Origin: DATFDN01 sp963818725
GTDB lineage: Bacteria; Pseudomonadota; Alphaproteobacteria; Acetobacterales; Acetobacteraceae
Direction: 5' to 3'
DNA: 64,000 nt
NCBI GenBank assembly: GCA_963818725.1
Contig: CAWFTU010000008.1
Span: 62,001-126,000, forward strand
The notes below the pieces were generated by a model that saw nothing but the letters and a program-made list of their open reading frames with translations, did no database searches and was not told the origin of the DNA. The number at the start of each line of letters is the position of its first letter. Within the stretch, counting starts at the first letter, position 1. Position numbers and translations under genes: made by a program. Positions 35,909 through 45,991 of this stretch are shown here, one piece after another.

Positions 35909-36654
35909 GCACCGCCAAGACCCGGGCCGACCAGGCGCTGGTCGATCGCGGGCTGGCGGAAAGCCGGGGACGCGCCCAGGCCCTGATCCTGGCCGGCGCC
36001 GTGTTCAGCGGCGCGCGGCGCGTCGACAAGGCGGGCGCGATGCTGCCCGCCGGCGCGCCGCTGGAGGTGCGCGGGCAGGACCACCCCTGGGTCTCGCGCG
36101 GCGGGGTGAAGCTTGATCACGCCCTCGCCCCGTTCGGCCTCTCGCCGGCGGGGCGCGTGTGCCTCGATGTCGGCGCCTCGACCGGCGGCTTCACCGACGT
36201 GCTCCTCGCCCGTGGCGCGGCACGCGTCCATGCGGTCGATGTGGGGCACGGCCAGCTCGCCTGGAAGCTGCGCGCCGACCCCCGCGTGGTCGTGCATGAG
36301 CGCGTGAACGCGCGCTATCTCACGTCCGCCGTGATCCCCGAGCCGGTCGAGGCGTTGGTCTGCGACGCGAGCTTCATCGGCTTGGAGACGCTGCTCCCCG
36401 CCCCGCTCGCGCTCTGCGCGCCCGGCGCCTGGGCAGTCGCGCTCATCAAGCCGCAGTTCGAGGCCGGGCGCGCGCTGGTCGCCCAGGGCAAGGGCGTGGT
36501 GCGCGACCCGGCCGTCCATGCCGCGGTGTGTGATCGCGTCCGCCAATGGTGGGAGAGCCTGCCCGGATGGCGCGTGACAGGGCTGATCGAGAGTCCGATC
36601 ACCGGCCCCGAGGGCAACCGCGAGTTCCTGATCGGCGCCGCGCGAAGCGGCTAA
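35905..36654 (+). CDS. tlyA: TlyA-family rRNA (cytidine-2'-O)-methyltransferase
   Basis: The start is TTG 35905, overlapping the xseB stop (TTGA). The N-terminal S4 RNA-binding domain reads RADQALVDRGLAESRGRAQA; then SRGGVKLDHAL and the SAM site CLDVGASTGGFTDVLLARGA. FtsJ-like catalytic motifs follow, with ALVCDASFIGLE and ALIKPQFEAGR (catalytic Lys) and the end PEGNREFLIGA. The 249-residue length is typical. Homologues methylate C1409 of 16S and C1920 of 23S rRNA and affect capreomycin sensitivity. The xseB-tlyA pairing is common in alphaproteobacteria (often followed by dxs). Confidence 0.9.
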   Translation: MSTAKTRADQALVDRGLAESRGRAQALILAGAVFSGARRVDKAGAMLPAGAPLEVRGQDHPWVSRGGVKLDHALAPFGLSPAGRVCLDVGASTGGFTDVLLARGAARVHAVDVGHGQLAWKLRADPRVVVHERVNARYLTSAVIPEPVEALVCDASFIGLETLLPAPLALCAPGAWAVALIKPQFEAGRALVAQGKGVVRDPAVHAAVCDRVRQWWESLPGWRVTGLIESPITGPEGNREFLIGAARSG

Positions 36655-36844
36655 GCCGGCGCAACGCGCGGTTGCACTTGCGCTGTGCTTTGAAACCGGT
36701 CTAAGCTCGTATTCGTTTACAACGACTGAACGCTCCGTTTCCTTCCATTATGACAGGAAGTGGCGATGATTCGTTCCGTGAGACTTCCGAGTCTGGCGGG
36801 TTTGTCAAAGTAGACCTGGCGCTCGGCCTGACAGGAGCGCGGCC

Positions 36845-37968
36845 ATGATACGTCGAACCTTCCTCAAAACCGGCGCCGGCGGGATGGCGCTCGCGTTGGC
36901 ACAGGGCGTGGCTCGCGCGCAAAACGCGTCGGCTCCCGCCGACGGTCGACACGCGGACCAGAACATTGTCGTCATCAGTGTGGATGGTTCCGTTCCCAGC
37001 GGCGCCATGATCGACAAGTACCAGCGCAACGGCGCCGATGTGTGGCTCTACGATGGACCCCGAACGCTCGCCAGATTCTCGCGGACTTTCGAGTTCCTGG
37101 ATCGGGAATCGGCGCGGATAACGCTGGCCAGATCATACAAGGACATTCTCGCCGCCAAGCGAGCCGGTAAGGTCTGCATGGTGTTCGGCTGGCAAGGCAG
37201 CAGCGCGCTCGAGGAAGAACACGGGGGCAACGACTGGCGGGACAGCCTGCCTCCGGTCACAAATCTGCGGGCGTGGTACGAATTGGGCCTGCGGGTCGCC
37301 AACCTGCAATACAACATGGCCAATCACTTTGGCGGCGGCTGCCTTACCCGACGGTGCCTCTGACCATTCAGGGCAAATATCTTGTCGCCCAGATGCAGGA
37401 AATGGGCATTCTGGTCGATTGCGGCGGCCATACGGGCGAGCAGACCAGTCTCGATATCATCGCCATGGCGCGTCGGCCGGTGATCTGTTCGCATTCCAAC
37501 GTCCTGGCGCTGAACGACAATCCGCGCAATACCAGTGACCGCGTCATCGAAGGCATCGCGAGGACAGGTGGTGTGTTCGGGGTGACCGCGATGGATGGGT
37601 TTATGACCTGGAGTTGTAAGGACGCTCCCCTGGCGATGACCGGGCCCTACCCGAACACAGCGACTGTCTCGCGCTATGTCGATGAATTCGATTGTCTGAA
37701 GCGTCTCGTGGGCATCGACCACATCGGTCTTGGCCCGGACTTCATCAACGATATCGAACCCATCGATCCGTCCGACTCGGTGGAATTTCCCACAACGATG
37801 ACTTACAACCAACCGAAGACAATGAAGTTGATCGACGGTTTCGAAAGCGTCGACGGCCTTGGCAACGTCCGCGCCGAACTCGTGCGTCGCGGCTACTCAT
37901 CTGTCGAGATCGCCAAAATCTTCGGTGGCAACTGGATGCGCGTGTACCGCGAATCTTGGAACGCTTGA
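36845..37968 (+). pseudogene. Membrane dipeptidase (peptidase M19), Tat signal, one frameshift
   Basis: ATG 36845 gives MIRRTFLKTGAGGMALALAQ, a twin-Arg signal (RRTFLK) with cleavage near ARAQN. VVISVDGSVPSG replaces the usual D-H-x-D region of M19 enzymes, so the first metal pair is not canonical. An indel near 37340 splits the gene; the second part has ILVDCGGHTGEQTSLDIIAM, VICSHSNVLAL (metal-binding His), NPRNTSDRVIEGIARTGGVF and IDHIGLGPDF (metal-site Asp). The end is KIFGGNWMRVYRE. Repaired length is about 374 residues. It belongs to the M19 renal-dipeptidase family; the substrate is unknown. Confidence 0.8.
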
Positions 37969-38068
37969 GCCTAAACAGATGGCCGCAGGTTCTGGCCTTG
38001 ATTGCTTGCGGGACTTGGGCAGCACCGTAAGGTTATGGCCGCATAAAAGTAAGCAGGGAGGAAGCACA

Positions 38069-38167
38069 ATGAGGTTAGGACATCTTGGCGGTGTAATGGG
38101 CATGATGATGCTCGCGGCGGTAGCATCGGCCCATGCGGATGACGAAGCGCTGCCTGGGCGGTTCTAA
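38069..38167 (+). CDS. Signal peptide of a secreted protein, truncated by an IS
   Basis: ATG 38069 follows GGGAGGA and encodes MRLGHLGGVMGMMMLAAVAS, then AHADDEALPGRF and TAA. It is a clean Sec signal peptide with the cleavage motif AHA-DD. The stop (38165-38167) lies at the first bases of the IS element, so only the exported leader of a once longer gene remains. The mature protein is unknown. Confidence 0.55.
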   Translation: MRLGHLGGVMGMMMLAAVASAHADDEALPGRF

Positions 38168-39698
38168 GCTCGACTTTGGCCGTTTGAGGCTGGTCCGGAT
38201 GGCGCCCATGAGAGCGGGGGGTGGCGGAGCGGGTGAGCGGGTAAGCTTGCGGGTCCCCGCCAAGAGACGCCGCCATGCTGGATCTACCCTCCCGCTTCGC
38301 CGCGGTCACGCTATCCTTTGCGCCGGTGTTCCTGCAGCAGCGGACTTGGCGCCACGCCGAAGTGTTGCTGCTCGGCGCCATTCTGGCTCCCGGCCAGCGC
38401 ACGGTGACGAGCCTGCTGCGCATCGCCGGGCTCACGCGGGAGCGGCATTTCACCAACTACCACCGGGTGCTCAACCGTGCTGCCTGGAGCCCTCGCGACG
38501 GTGCCCGCTTGCTGCTGGGCTTGCTGATCAGCGTCTTCGCCCCGACCGGGACGGTGGTGTTGGGCGGAGCTGGTCAAGGTTCCGGCCGCGCAGCGGCTGG
38601 AATACCAGCGAAGGGCTTGACGACACGATCGAGCGCCGCCGCGGCAAGCGCATTGCGGCCAAGGGCATCTACCGTGACCCGGTCCGATCCAGCCATGGCC
38701 ATTTCGTCAAAGCGAGCGGCCTGCGCTGGCTCTCCCTCATGCTGCTGGTCCCCATCCCTTGGGCGGGCGCGTCTGGGCCTTGCCGTTCCTGACCGCCCTG
38801 GCGCCCTCCGAGCGATACGCGCAAAAGCACGGGCGGCGGCACAAGAAGCTGACGGACTGGGGCCGGCAACTCGGCTTGCAGGCCCGTCGATGGCTACCTG
38901 GGCGCGAGATCGTGCTGGTCAGCGACAACGGTTTCTCCGCCCTCGACTTCCTGGCGGCGCTGGCCCGCCGGGGCTTGATCTGCATCACCCGCCTCCGGTT
39001 GGATGCGGCCCTCTACGAGCCAGCACCGCCGCGCCCGCCTGGCACGGTTGGGCGTCCCCGGACCAAGGGTAAGCGCCTGCCCACACTCGCCGCCGTGCTC
39101 ACCGAGGCAACCACGCCCTGGCAACGCGTCACGGTGCCGGGCTGGTATGGCGAGGGCGAGCGCGTCGTGGAGATCCACTCCGCCACTGCCGTCTGGCGTC
39201 ACAGCGGTATGCCGGTCGTGCCGATCCGCTGGGTGCTGCTGCGCGATCCCCAGCGTCGCTTCGACCCGCAGGCCCTGCTCTGCACCGATCCCGCCCGTGA
39301 CCCGCTCCAGATCGTCCGCTGGTTCGTCCAACGCTGGCAACTCGAGGTCACATTCCGAGAAGTGCGCGATCACCTCGGCCTTGAGACCCAGCGGCAATGG
39401 TCGGACAAGGCTGTCGCGCGCACCACGCCCTGCCTGCTCGGCATGTTCTCCATCGTCACTTTGCTCGCCGCCCGTCTCGGCCAACAGGCACGCTCACGCG
39501 CGTGGAGGACCGCTTGGTATCACAAGCAGCAGCCGACATTCGTCGACGCCCTCGCCGCCGTGCGGCGCCAAATCTGGGCCGAACAGGGTTTGATCATCTC
39601 ACGGCATTCGGCCAAGGCAGCAAAACTCCGTCCAGGACTCCGTGAAGGCATCGCCCACGCCCTCTGCCATGCCGCCTGAATGGCCAAAGTCGAGCTGA
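38165..39698. mobile_element. IS4/IS701-like insertion sequence without target duplication
   Basis: AGCTCGACTTTGGCC at 38167-38181 and its exact complement at 39682-39696 form the terminal repeats. The flanks are unrelated: a truncated secreted-protein gene on the left and a GFA gene lacking its start on the right, and no direct repeat is found. This suggests a deletion or recombination between two copies after insertion. Confidence 0.75.
38275..39679 (+). pseudogene. DDE transposase (IS4/IS701-like), frameshifted
   Basis: MLDLPSRFAAVTLSFAPVFL starts at 38275, with LLRIAGLTRERHFTNYHRVL. Indels between about 38560 and 38780 separate it from LDDTIERRRGKRIAAKG (first Asp) and the long third frame with WLPGREIVLVSDNGFSALDF (second Asp). 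Then come VRWFVQRWQLEVTFREVRDH (Glu, YREK-like region) and the end at 39679. Repaired length is about 460 residues. The DDE order is clear; the choice between IS4 and IS701 is not certain. Confidence 0.75.
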
Positions 39699-39717
39699 GG
39701 CTCCTCTGCGGATATCC

Positions 39718-40062
39718 GTGTGCCACTGCACAGATTGCCAAGCCATATCCGGGTCCGCCTTCGGCCTCTCCGTAGTGTTCCGCGCTGAGGCATTCGCTCT
39801 CACAGGGACGCCGAAGCTGGTGGCCCGCAGGCTCGGGAGCGGCGCGATCGGCAATCGCTGGACTTGCCCCGAATGCGGCGTCTGGGTCTGCGGCGACGCC
39901 AAGCTGGACCGGCGAACCACCGTGGAAAGGCGCATCGTGCGGGGCGGGACGTTCGATGACAGATCGTGGATCAAGCCGGACGAACACATATGGACCCGCA
40001 GCAAGCAGCCGTGGGTTGTCATCCCGGCCGAGGTCCAGGCGTACGAGACCACTCCGGGCTAG
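39718..40062 (+). CDS. GFA-family zinc protein (CENP-V/GFA fold), N-terminus lost
   Basis: The visible part begins VCHCTDCQAISGSAFGLSVV, the second zinc-binding Cys pair of glutathione-dependent formaldehyde-activating (Gfa) proteins. NRWTCPECGVWVCGDA carries the third pair, and the tail SWIKPDEHIWTRSKQPWV is typical. The first 25-30 residues with the initial G-C-x-C-G motif are missing; the IS edge is 20 bases upstream. GTG 39718 is the first possible start. It is probably a remnant. Gfa proteins have been linked to formaldehyde detoxification, though for most members this is unproven. Confidence 0.75.
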   Translation: MCHCTDCQAISGSAFGLSVVFRAEAFALTGTPKLVARRLGSGAIGNRWTCPECGVWVCGDAKLDRRTTVERRIVRGGTFDDRSWIKPDEHIWTRSKQPWVVIPAEVQAYETTPG

Positions 40063-40186
40063 GTCTCGGGGCCAGGTCCGGGAAGTGTAACATTGCCAAA
40101 AACAGGCCCCTTTCCTCGGGAGGGGAGCGTTTGTCGCCGATGCGGCCCGATGCTAGACCAACCCACCCGAAACGCACCGGCAGATC

Positions 40187-40606
40187 ATGAACAAACACGC
40201 TTCCACCTCCAGCCTACAGCGGTTTTTCTCCGCTCCGCTCGCCGAGACCGATCCCGAGCTTGCCCAGGCGATCCGCGACGAACTCGGTCGCCAGCAGGAC
40301 GGCATCGAGTTGATCGCCAGCGAGAACATCGTCTCGGCTGCCGTGCTTGAGGCGCAGGGGAGCGTGCTTACCAACAAATACGCCGAGGGCTATCCAGGCC
40401 GGCGCTACTATGGCGGCTGCGGCTTCGTCGATGTCGCCGAGCGCCTGGCGATCGAGCGGGCCACGACCCTGTTCGGTTGCGCCTTCGCCAATGTGCAGCC
40501 GCATTCCGGGGCGCAGGCGAACCAGGCCGTGTTCCTCGCCCTGCTCAAGCCGGGCGACACCATCCTCGGCATGAGCCTCGACGCCGGCGCGCCCTGCCCT
40601 CCCTAG
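40187..40606 (+). pseudogene. glyA: Serine hydroxymethyltransferase, 3' truncated
   Basis: The N-terminal third of GlyA, which makes glycine and methylene-tetrahydrofolate from serine. MNKHASTSSLQRFFSAPLAE starts it; QQDGIELIASENIVSAAVLE and TNKYAEGYPGRRYYGGCGF are family motifs, and VQPHSGAQANQAVFLALLKP precedes the PLP domain. After GDTILGMSLDAG the match stops, and the frame closes at TAG 40604-40606. The PLP lysine region is absent. A full glyA must exist elsewhere; this fragment marks a recombination junction just before the quinohemoprotein gene. Confidence 0.88.
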
Positions 40607-41416
40607 CCCCTCGGCTTAGGGAGCCAAGCAAGAACCGAGGAGCAACGTCATGGCTTCGCGTGTCCGCCGCTTCACGCCCACCCTGCTCGCCGCCGCCTGT
40701 GTTGCGTGGCCGCTCGCCGCGCGAGCCGATGCAGCCAGTGATTGGATCACCGTCAACAAGGACTATTCCAGCCAGCGCTACGTGGACCTCGACCAGATCA
40801 CGCCAGCCAATGTCGCCCGGCTGAATGAGGTCTGCGAGATCGAGCTGAACGAGCCAAGCTGGTTCACGAGCGGGTTGCTGATGGTCGGGCGCACGATCTA
40901 CGCCAGCACACCGCGCGCGACCTATGCCTTCGACGCCGCTACATGTGAGCCACGCTGGCGCACATTCATAGAGCCACAAAAACGCTCGCCACCGAACTCG
41001 TGGTCTCGGTTACCTGAACGGCACGCTGTTCCGTGGCGCTCCCGACGGTCGCCTCGTCGCGTTGGACGCTGCAACCGGCAAAGTGGTGTGGAGCGTGCAG
41101 AACGGAGATCCGGGCCGGCACGAGCTCCTCGTCGCGGCCCCAATCGCCTGGAACGACCGGGTGTTCATGGGCATCGCCGTCAGCGATGGCGGCATTCGCG
41201 GCCGTATGATGGCCTTCGACGCCAAGACTGGAAAGGAACTCTGGCGCTTCCACGCCATCCCAAGCGCTGACGAGCCCGGAGGACATACCTGGGGAAACCA
41301 GCCGCCCTCGGAAACGAGTGTGCCGGCCGGTGGCGGCTTCTGGTCAAGCTTCGGCGACTATGCACTTTACAAAACCAGCCGCCAAGCCTGCGGCCCGGCC
41401 CCTCGCTCTTTGAAGC

Positions 41417-41584
41417 CTACCGCGGCTTCTTGGGCCGCCCCTTCTTCTCCTGTCCCTTGTCGCTGCCGTCGTCACGCTTGGGTTGAGCAGTCGGAGGCGG
41501 CACGCCCAGAGCGCGGCCCATGATCTCGTCGAACTGATCCGCTGGCATCCGCATCTCGTCGGGTTCGACGGGCTTCTTGTTCAT
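41417..41584 (-). CDS. Putative antitoxin
   Basis: A 55-residue protein, MNKKPVEPDEMRMPADQFDE then IMGRALGVPPP and a basic tail KGQEKKGRPKKPR. Its ATG overlaps the toxin stop (ATGA), giving a toxin-first operon as in higBA-like modules. Small size and location behind a RelE/ParE-type toxin suggest an antitoxin. No known DNA-binding fold is evident, so this rests on context. Confidence 0.5.
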   Translation of the reverse strand: MNKKPVEPDEMRMPADQFDEIMGRALGVPPPTAQPKRDDGSDKGQEKKGRPKKPR

Positions 41585-41850
41585 CGGTACGCATCCTTGC
41601 GGTGATCAATGTCGATGACGATAACCTCATTCGGCCGACAGACATACAGAATGCGGTAATCGCCTGAGCGGACTCTTCATACTGCGTCCATGCCGGACGT
41701 TATGCCAATCAGCTTCTTGCACCCTGGCGGATGCGGATCGGTCATGAGGCTTCGCATCTTCTTCGTGACCTGTGCCCGCAACTTGCCCGCCGGCATGGCG
41801 TCGAGAAAGGCCGCGGCCCTTGGGCCAACGAAGAACCCATAGAGGGCCAT
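41581..41850 (-). pseudogene. RelE/ParE-type toxin with in-frame stop
   Basis: Eighty-nine codons from ATG 41850: MALYGFFVGPRAAAFLDAMP, then LRAQVTKKMRSLMTDPHPPG, with CKKLIG and RVRSGDYRILYVCRPNEVIV in the order of RelE-family mRNA interferases. A TGA interrupts the expected VYRVRSGDYRILY block directly before its first Arg (position 58). The rest of the frame is intact to TGA 41581-41583. It starts four bases after the methylase stop. Either the toxin was inactivated or there is a base error. Confidence 0.65.
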
Positions 41851-41854
41851 GCCG

Positions 41855-43996
41855 CTAGGAAAGCCATAGCTTCATCTTGTCTTCGAGCGCGTCGCCGCTC
41901 AGTACCGCAGTAGGGTCTTGCTCGATCTCAGCCAGCCTTTCCGCCGCGATCTCGGCATCAAGGGCGTCCTCCGCGATTTCAAGCGCGACTCGTTCCACCC
42001 TAAGTCCTTCCGCGATGTGCTCGCGCACACGGGCAAGGACGGCCTCTGTGTTCGGGACCGGGTAGTTGGCTATCCGTTCGGGCGTGATCTTCCGTCCGTA
42101 GTTGAAGCGCCAACGCTCTTGCCTGATCACGGCGGCGGCGACGTAGAGCAACTCGTCGGGAACCCCCTCCTTCGGTATCAGCACTAGGCAGTCATCCGTC
42201 ACGCCGCACGGCCACTTCTGGACATGGGCGCGCCCGATGCTGCCCGTGCTCGGGACGGTGACGAAGGGCGGATGGATGAGATCGGGGAAGTCGAAGAAGC
42301 CATAACAGCCATTGTCGATCCCGCTTGATGAGATGACGAGAGCCTTGCCTTCCGTCAAGCCGTCTTTATTATGCAAGGACTTCTGGCCGTAGTAGATATG
42401 AAAGTAGCTTGAGATTACCGACGCACCGGGCGCGGCCATCGCGGCGCTCTTTCTATTGCGCTTGCTGGCGTGATAGTCGAAGGGCGTGAACTCGCCGCGT
42501 GTGATGGCATCATTGAGCGTGACGAGTTCAGGTGCGTGCGCCACCACGAAGGCCGCACCGTTGCGGGTGAGCGTGGCAGACTGTGCGTTGATCTCATTCG
42601 TTGAAAGCGGCCTCGCGGGTATGTAGTAGCCGGCGTCCCACCCAGCCCCCTCGATCAGCGGCGACCATCCGCAGAAGCCAGGGATCGTCTTGCGGTGTCC
42701 ATAGGCTTCGAGAGCCAAGGATAACTGCTCGCCTTCAGTGTGGACCCTGACATTCTTGCGCCGCCGGAACCCGTCGTTCTCGACGCGGCAAAAGAACACC
42801 TCGTGATCTGGCTTGTGCTTAATCCCCTTGGTCATCATCAGGATGACCGTGTAGGACGACGCGTAAGGGGCGAACAGCTCATCCGGCAACACGATCACGC
42901 CATCTAGGGTGTTGCTGTTGAGAACGGTGGAGTGCCAAGCGATTTGCTTGCTCATGAGCGAGCGAGGGACCACCGCCGCCATGCGCCCCCGGTGCCGCAG
43001 ACCTTCAAGGGAGCGCGATATGAAACGCTCAGGAGGCGTGTCAGTCTTGGCGTGTGGAAATGGCGGGTTCGTCAGGATGATGTCCGCTTTCCCGACCGAT
43101 ACTCGTCCGAGGTGAAGCAGTCGCCGCGATGCACGCTGGTGGACCCGTCTCCGCGCAGAATCATGTTGGCGACGCAGAGCGCAGCCGTGACAGGTTCCTT
43201 GTCGAAACCGATGGGCGTTCCAGAACGCCTTCGCGCACGCCTGGTTGATGTCCGATAAGATGTGCGCCGGGTCTTTGCGGATGTTGCCCTTCGACTGCCA
43301 GAGGGCGAGCATGATGGCCCCGACCACGGCCGGACGAAACTCGTCCTTAATTCCCGATTCGCGCAGGAGCCGGTTGATCTCATCCGCGCGGGACGCAAGC
43401 GCTTCCGGCCGCGGAATGGATACCCGTCGGAGTTCCGTGTGGCCGTCGGGAAGCGTGAGCCGTTCGAGATCGGCTCGCGGTGGTATCCAACTGATCGGGC
43501 GGCCGTCATAGGTCACTGCCTGCCAAGAGGAGCCCACCCGCTTCGATACGCGAAGCTGGAATGCCTCGTCCGAAGTGCCAGCCAAAGCGATGGCGATGAG
43601 CCGCGAGCCGGTTTCCCAGAGCGCGTCTGCGTAGTCCTCGGCCTCGGATATAGCCTGGGCTATCTCGGAGGCGAGCGGCTTGACCTCAATGACCGCAAAG
43701 GGCTGTTGCGTGGTGCGGTCGAAAATGATGGCTTCGGGGATACCGTGCCCGCGGCCCGACTTGCTCGCATTCACGAGGGCCTGGGCAAGCTCTGGGTAGG
43801 CTCTGTATTCGTTCTGATACAGCACATCGCCGTTCGGCGGCTTTCTAAGCTCCCATCCTTGAGACACAAGGAGATCGTTCAGAAGGTGCTCTGACCGCCG
43901 TTCCGAAACGTTTTTCCGAAGTTTGCACTGTCGGGTGGAAGAACCTGTGCTGCAGTCTGGGGATTTTCGTAATGACCCTGGCTGGTTACTGGACAC
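41855..43996 (-). pseudogene. N6-adenine DNA methylase (type I HsdM-like), core deletion and scrambled segment
   Basis: The N-terminal type I restriction domain has GRGHGIPEAIIFDRTTQQP and FAVIEVKPLASEIAQAISEA. ILSDINQACAKAFWNA should be followed by about 100 residues with the SAM motif (DPACGTG type), but the sequence jumps to IGFDKEPVTAALCVANMIL in another frame. Another missing base returns the frame at GKADIILTNPPFPHAKTDTP, the catalytic NPPF. The target-recognition part runs to KMKLWLS. The reading frame stays open for 713 codons with about 40 garbled residues. The 5' end lies in an IS1634 terminus, so the natural start is lost. Without the SAM motif it should be inactive. Confidence 0.8.
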
Positions 43997-45848
43997 GCGG
44001 CAAGGGTGCGCCGATCAGTTCGAAGGCCTTGCTCTGGAGCGGCGTGGGTTTGGCGGCGAGCACGAATGAGGCATTCGGTGCCTCGGGTGGCGCGACCACG
44101 TTAAGCGTCAGGGTGGCGAGGTGGGCCAGCAAGTCGCCGAAGCTGGTGACCGGCAGGCCGTCATCGCTGCGCCGGCGGCCGCGCTTGCGCTTGGCGGCCT
44201 CGGAGATGTCGGCCGCAGCGACTGGCGAGGCGCGCTCCTGTTGGGCAGCGTCCCGGTCGTGCTCATGAAACAGGATCGGTGCCCAGGCCGCGCGCAGATG
44301 CCACTCGACGTAGTAGGCGAGCATGCACAGGAACACGTGCGCCCGGACCCGCGGCTCGATCCAGTGATGGATGGGACGGATCCGCAGATCGACCGATTTC
44401 AGTGAGCGAAATGCCCGCTCCACCCGGGCCAGGTCCTTGTAGGCCCGGACAGTATCCGCGGCACCCATCGACGCTGCCGGCAGGCTGGTGCGGATGACAT
44501 AGAGGCCGTCGAGCCGCGCCTCGCGGTCGATGCTCTCGGGCTGGCGGTGATACGTGAAGCTGTCGGCGGTGATGGTCAGCGCGAAGTGCTTGCCCATTTT
44601 GTGATGATCGATCACCGCACCGACCGCAAGCCCGATGGCGGCTTGGCCGCGCAAGGGCGCGTGCCGCCGCCGCACCTGGGCGGCGATCCGCGACAGATCG
44701 CGCTCGGTGGCGGCCAACAGCTCCGCGCGCTTGCGCGCCCGCTCGCGCGCGAGATCCGGATTGCGGCACACGATCAGCCGCTCGCCCGGATAGTCAGGGG
44801 CAGTGATCTCGGCCAAGTCGCGTTGGTCAAACAGCGACAACTGCAGGGGTCCGCTCTCGGCCAGCGCCTGGATCTGCGGCGCGCGCAGGGTGGTGATCCA
44901 ATCGAGGCCAGCCGGCTTGAGGTCATCACGGATGCGCGCGGCGGTAATCATGCCGCGGTCGCCGACCAGCACCAAGTGCCTGAGCCCGAACCGGCGCTTC
45001 AGCTTCTCGACCTGTGCGGACAAGGTGGTGGGATCGCCGGTATCGCCTGCGAACACCTCGATAGCGATCGGGCAGCCGTCGCGGTCGCACAGCAGGCCGT
45101 AGACGATCTGCAGCCGATCGGGCCGACGATCCCGGCTATAGCCGTGCTGGGCAAGCGCACAGTGCCGGCCTTCCAGATACGACGAGCTCACATCGTAGAG
45201 CACCAGCGTGCCGTCTTTCAGGTGGCGCCGTGCCAGGCTCCGCTCGATGCGCATCTGCTCCCCGCCGAGCCAATCCAGCGCCGCATAGATCTCGCGTTCC
45301 TCGATGGCACCGAGGTCGAGGACCCGGCCCAGACTGGAACTCGCCGTCTCCGGCAACAGCCTCCGCAGGGTCGCCAGTTTGGAGCCAGGGGCGATGATCC
45401 GGCTGGCAATCATGGCCAGCGCCAGATCGCGCTCGCGCGACGGCGTGCGGCTGAGCAGCCGCGGCAGATCGAGCTTGCGCATCGTGCCGAGCACAGCGGC
45501 GACATGGCCATGCGGCAAGGCGCGCTGGATCTCGAATACCTCGCCCGGTCGTGCGATCGCCGTGCCGCCCTGCAGGAGCACCCGCAGTCCATCAATCACC
45601 AAGGCTGGCAATTGGCCCAGATTGGCCAAGGTGCGTTTCTTGACCGTGCGACCCTCGCGATAGCTTTCGCGCAACAGCACTGCCGGCGCAGATCGACCAT
45701 TCGGCACGATGTCGATGAACATGGCCGAACCGAATCACGCCAGGTCGCGCCGACGCAAGCCCCGTGTATGGACACATCCAGCCCGCCAGTAACCCAGAAA
45801 ACAGAAGGAAACTCTAGCGGATCAGGGCAGGGTCAATGAAAACTTCGG
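43961..45848. mobile_element. IS1634-family insertion sequence
   Basis: The ends near 43961 (GATTTTCGTAATGACCCTG) and 45848 (complement, GTTTTCATTGACCCTG) are imperfect inverted repeats around an intact transposase. The element separates the methylase from the IS1595 transposase end. Boundaries are approximate, and no target duplication could be fixed. Confidence 0.6.
43986..45722 (-). CDS. IS1634-family transposase
   Basis: An intact 578-residue DDE transposase: MFIDIVPNGRSAPAVLLRES, then KKRTLANLGQLPALVIDGLR, and DGTLVLYDVSSSYLEGRHC with the first catalytic Asp. HLVLVGDRGMITAARIRDDL has the second Asp, and AYKDLARVERAFRSLKSVDL has the Glu with the following Arg/Lys. The C-terminus is KAFELIGAPLPRVQ. 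It is one of the few complete transposases here, so this element could still be mobile and is likely a late arrival. Confidence 0.9.
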   Translation of the reverse strand: MFIDIVPNGRSAPAVLLRESYREGRTVKKRTLANLGQLPALVIDGLRVLLQGGTAIARPGEVFEIQRALPHGHVAAVLGTMRKLDLPRLLSRTPSRERDLALAMIASRIIAPGSKLATLRRLLPETASSSLGRVLDLGAIEEREIYAALDWLGGEQMRIERSLARRHLKDGTLVLYDVSSSYLEGRHCALAQHGYSRDRRPDRLQIVYGLLCDRDGCPIAIEVFAGDTGDPTTLSAQVEKLKRRFGLRHLVLVGDRGMITAARIRDDLKPAGLDWITTLRAPQIQALAESGPLQLSLFDQRDLAEITAPDYPGERLIVCRNPDLARERARKRAELLAATERDLSRIAAQVRRRHAPLRGQAAIGLAVGAVIDHHKMGKHFALTITADSFTYHRQPESIDREARLDGLYVIRTSLPAASMGAADTVRAYKDLARVERAFRSLKSVDLRIRPIHHWIEPRVRAHVFLCMLAYYVEWHLRAAWAPILFHEHDRDAAQQERASPVAAADISEAAKRKRGRRRSDDGLPVTSFGDLLAHLATLTLNVVAPPEAPNASFVLAAKPTPLQSKAFELIGAPLPRVQ

Positions 45849-45991
45849 TTTTGATCGCAAGCGCGACCATCAGGCGCCAACTCCTAGAGGCTTGGGGCGC
45901 CGCAGCATCAGGCGCTTGCCCTCCATCTTCTTGATGCCGCCCACAGCGCGAATGCCATCGGTAACATTCCGCGTGTTGTATTTGTAGTCTA

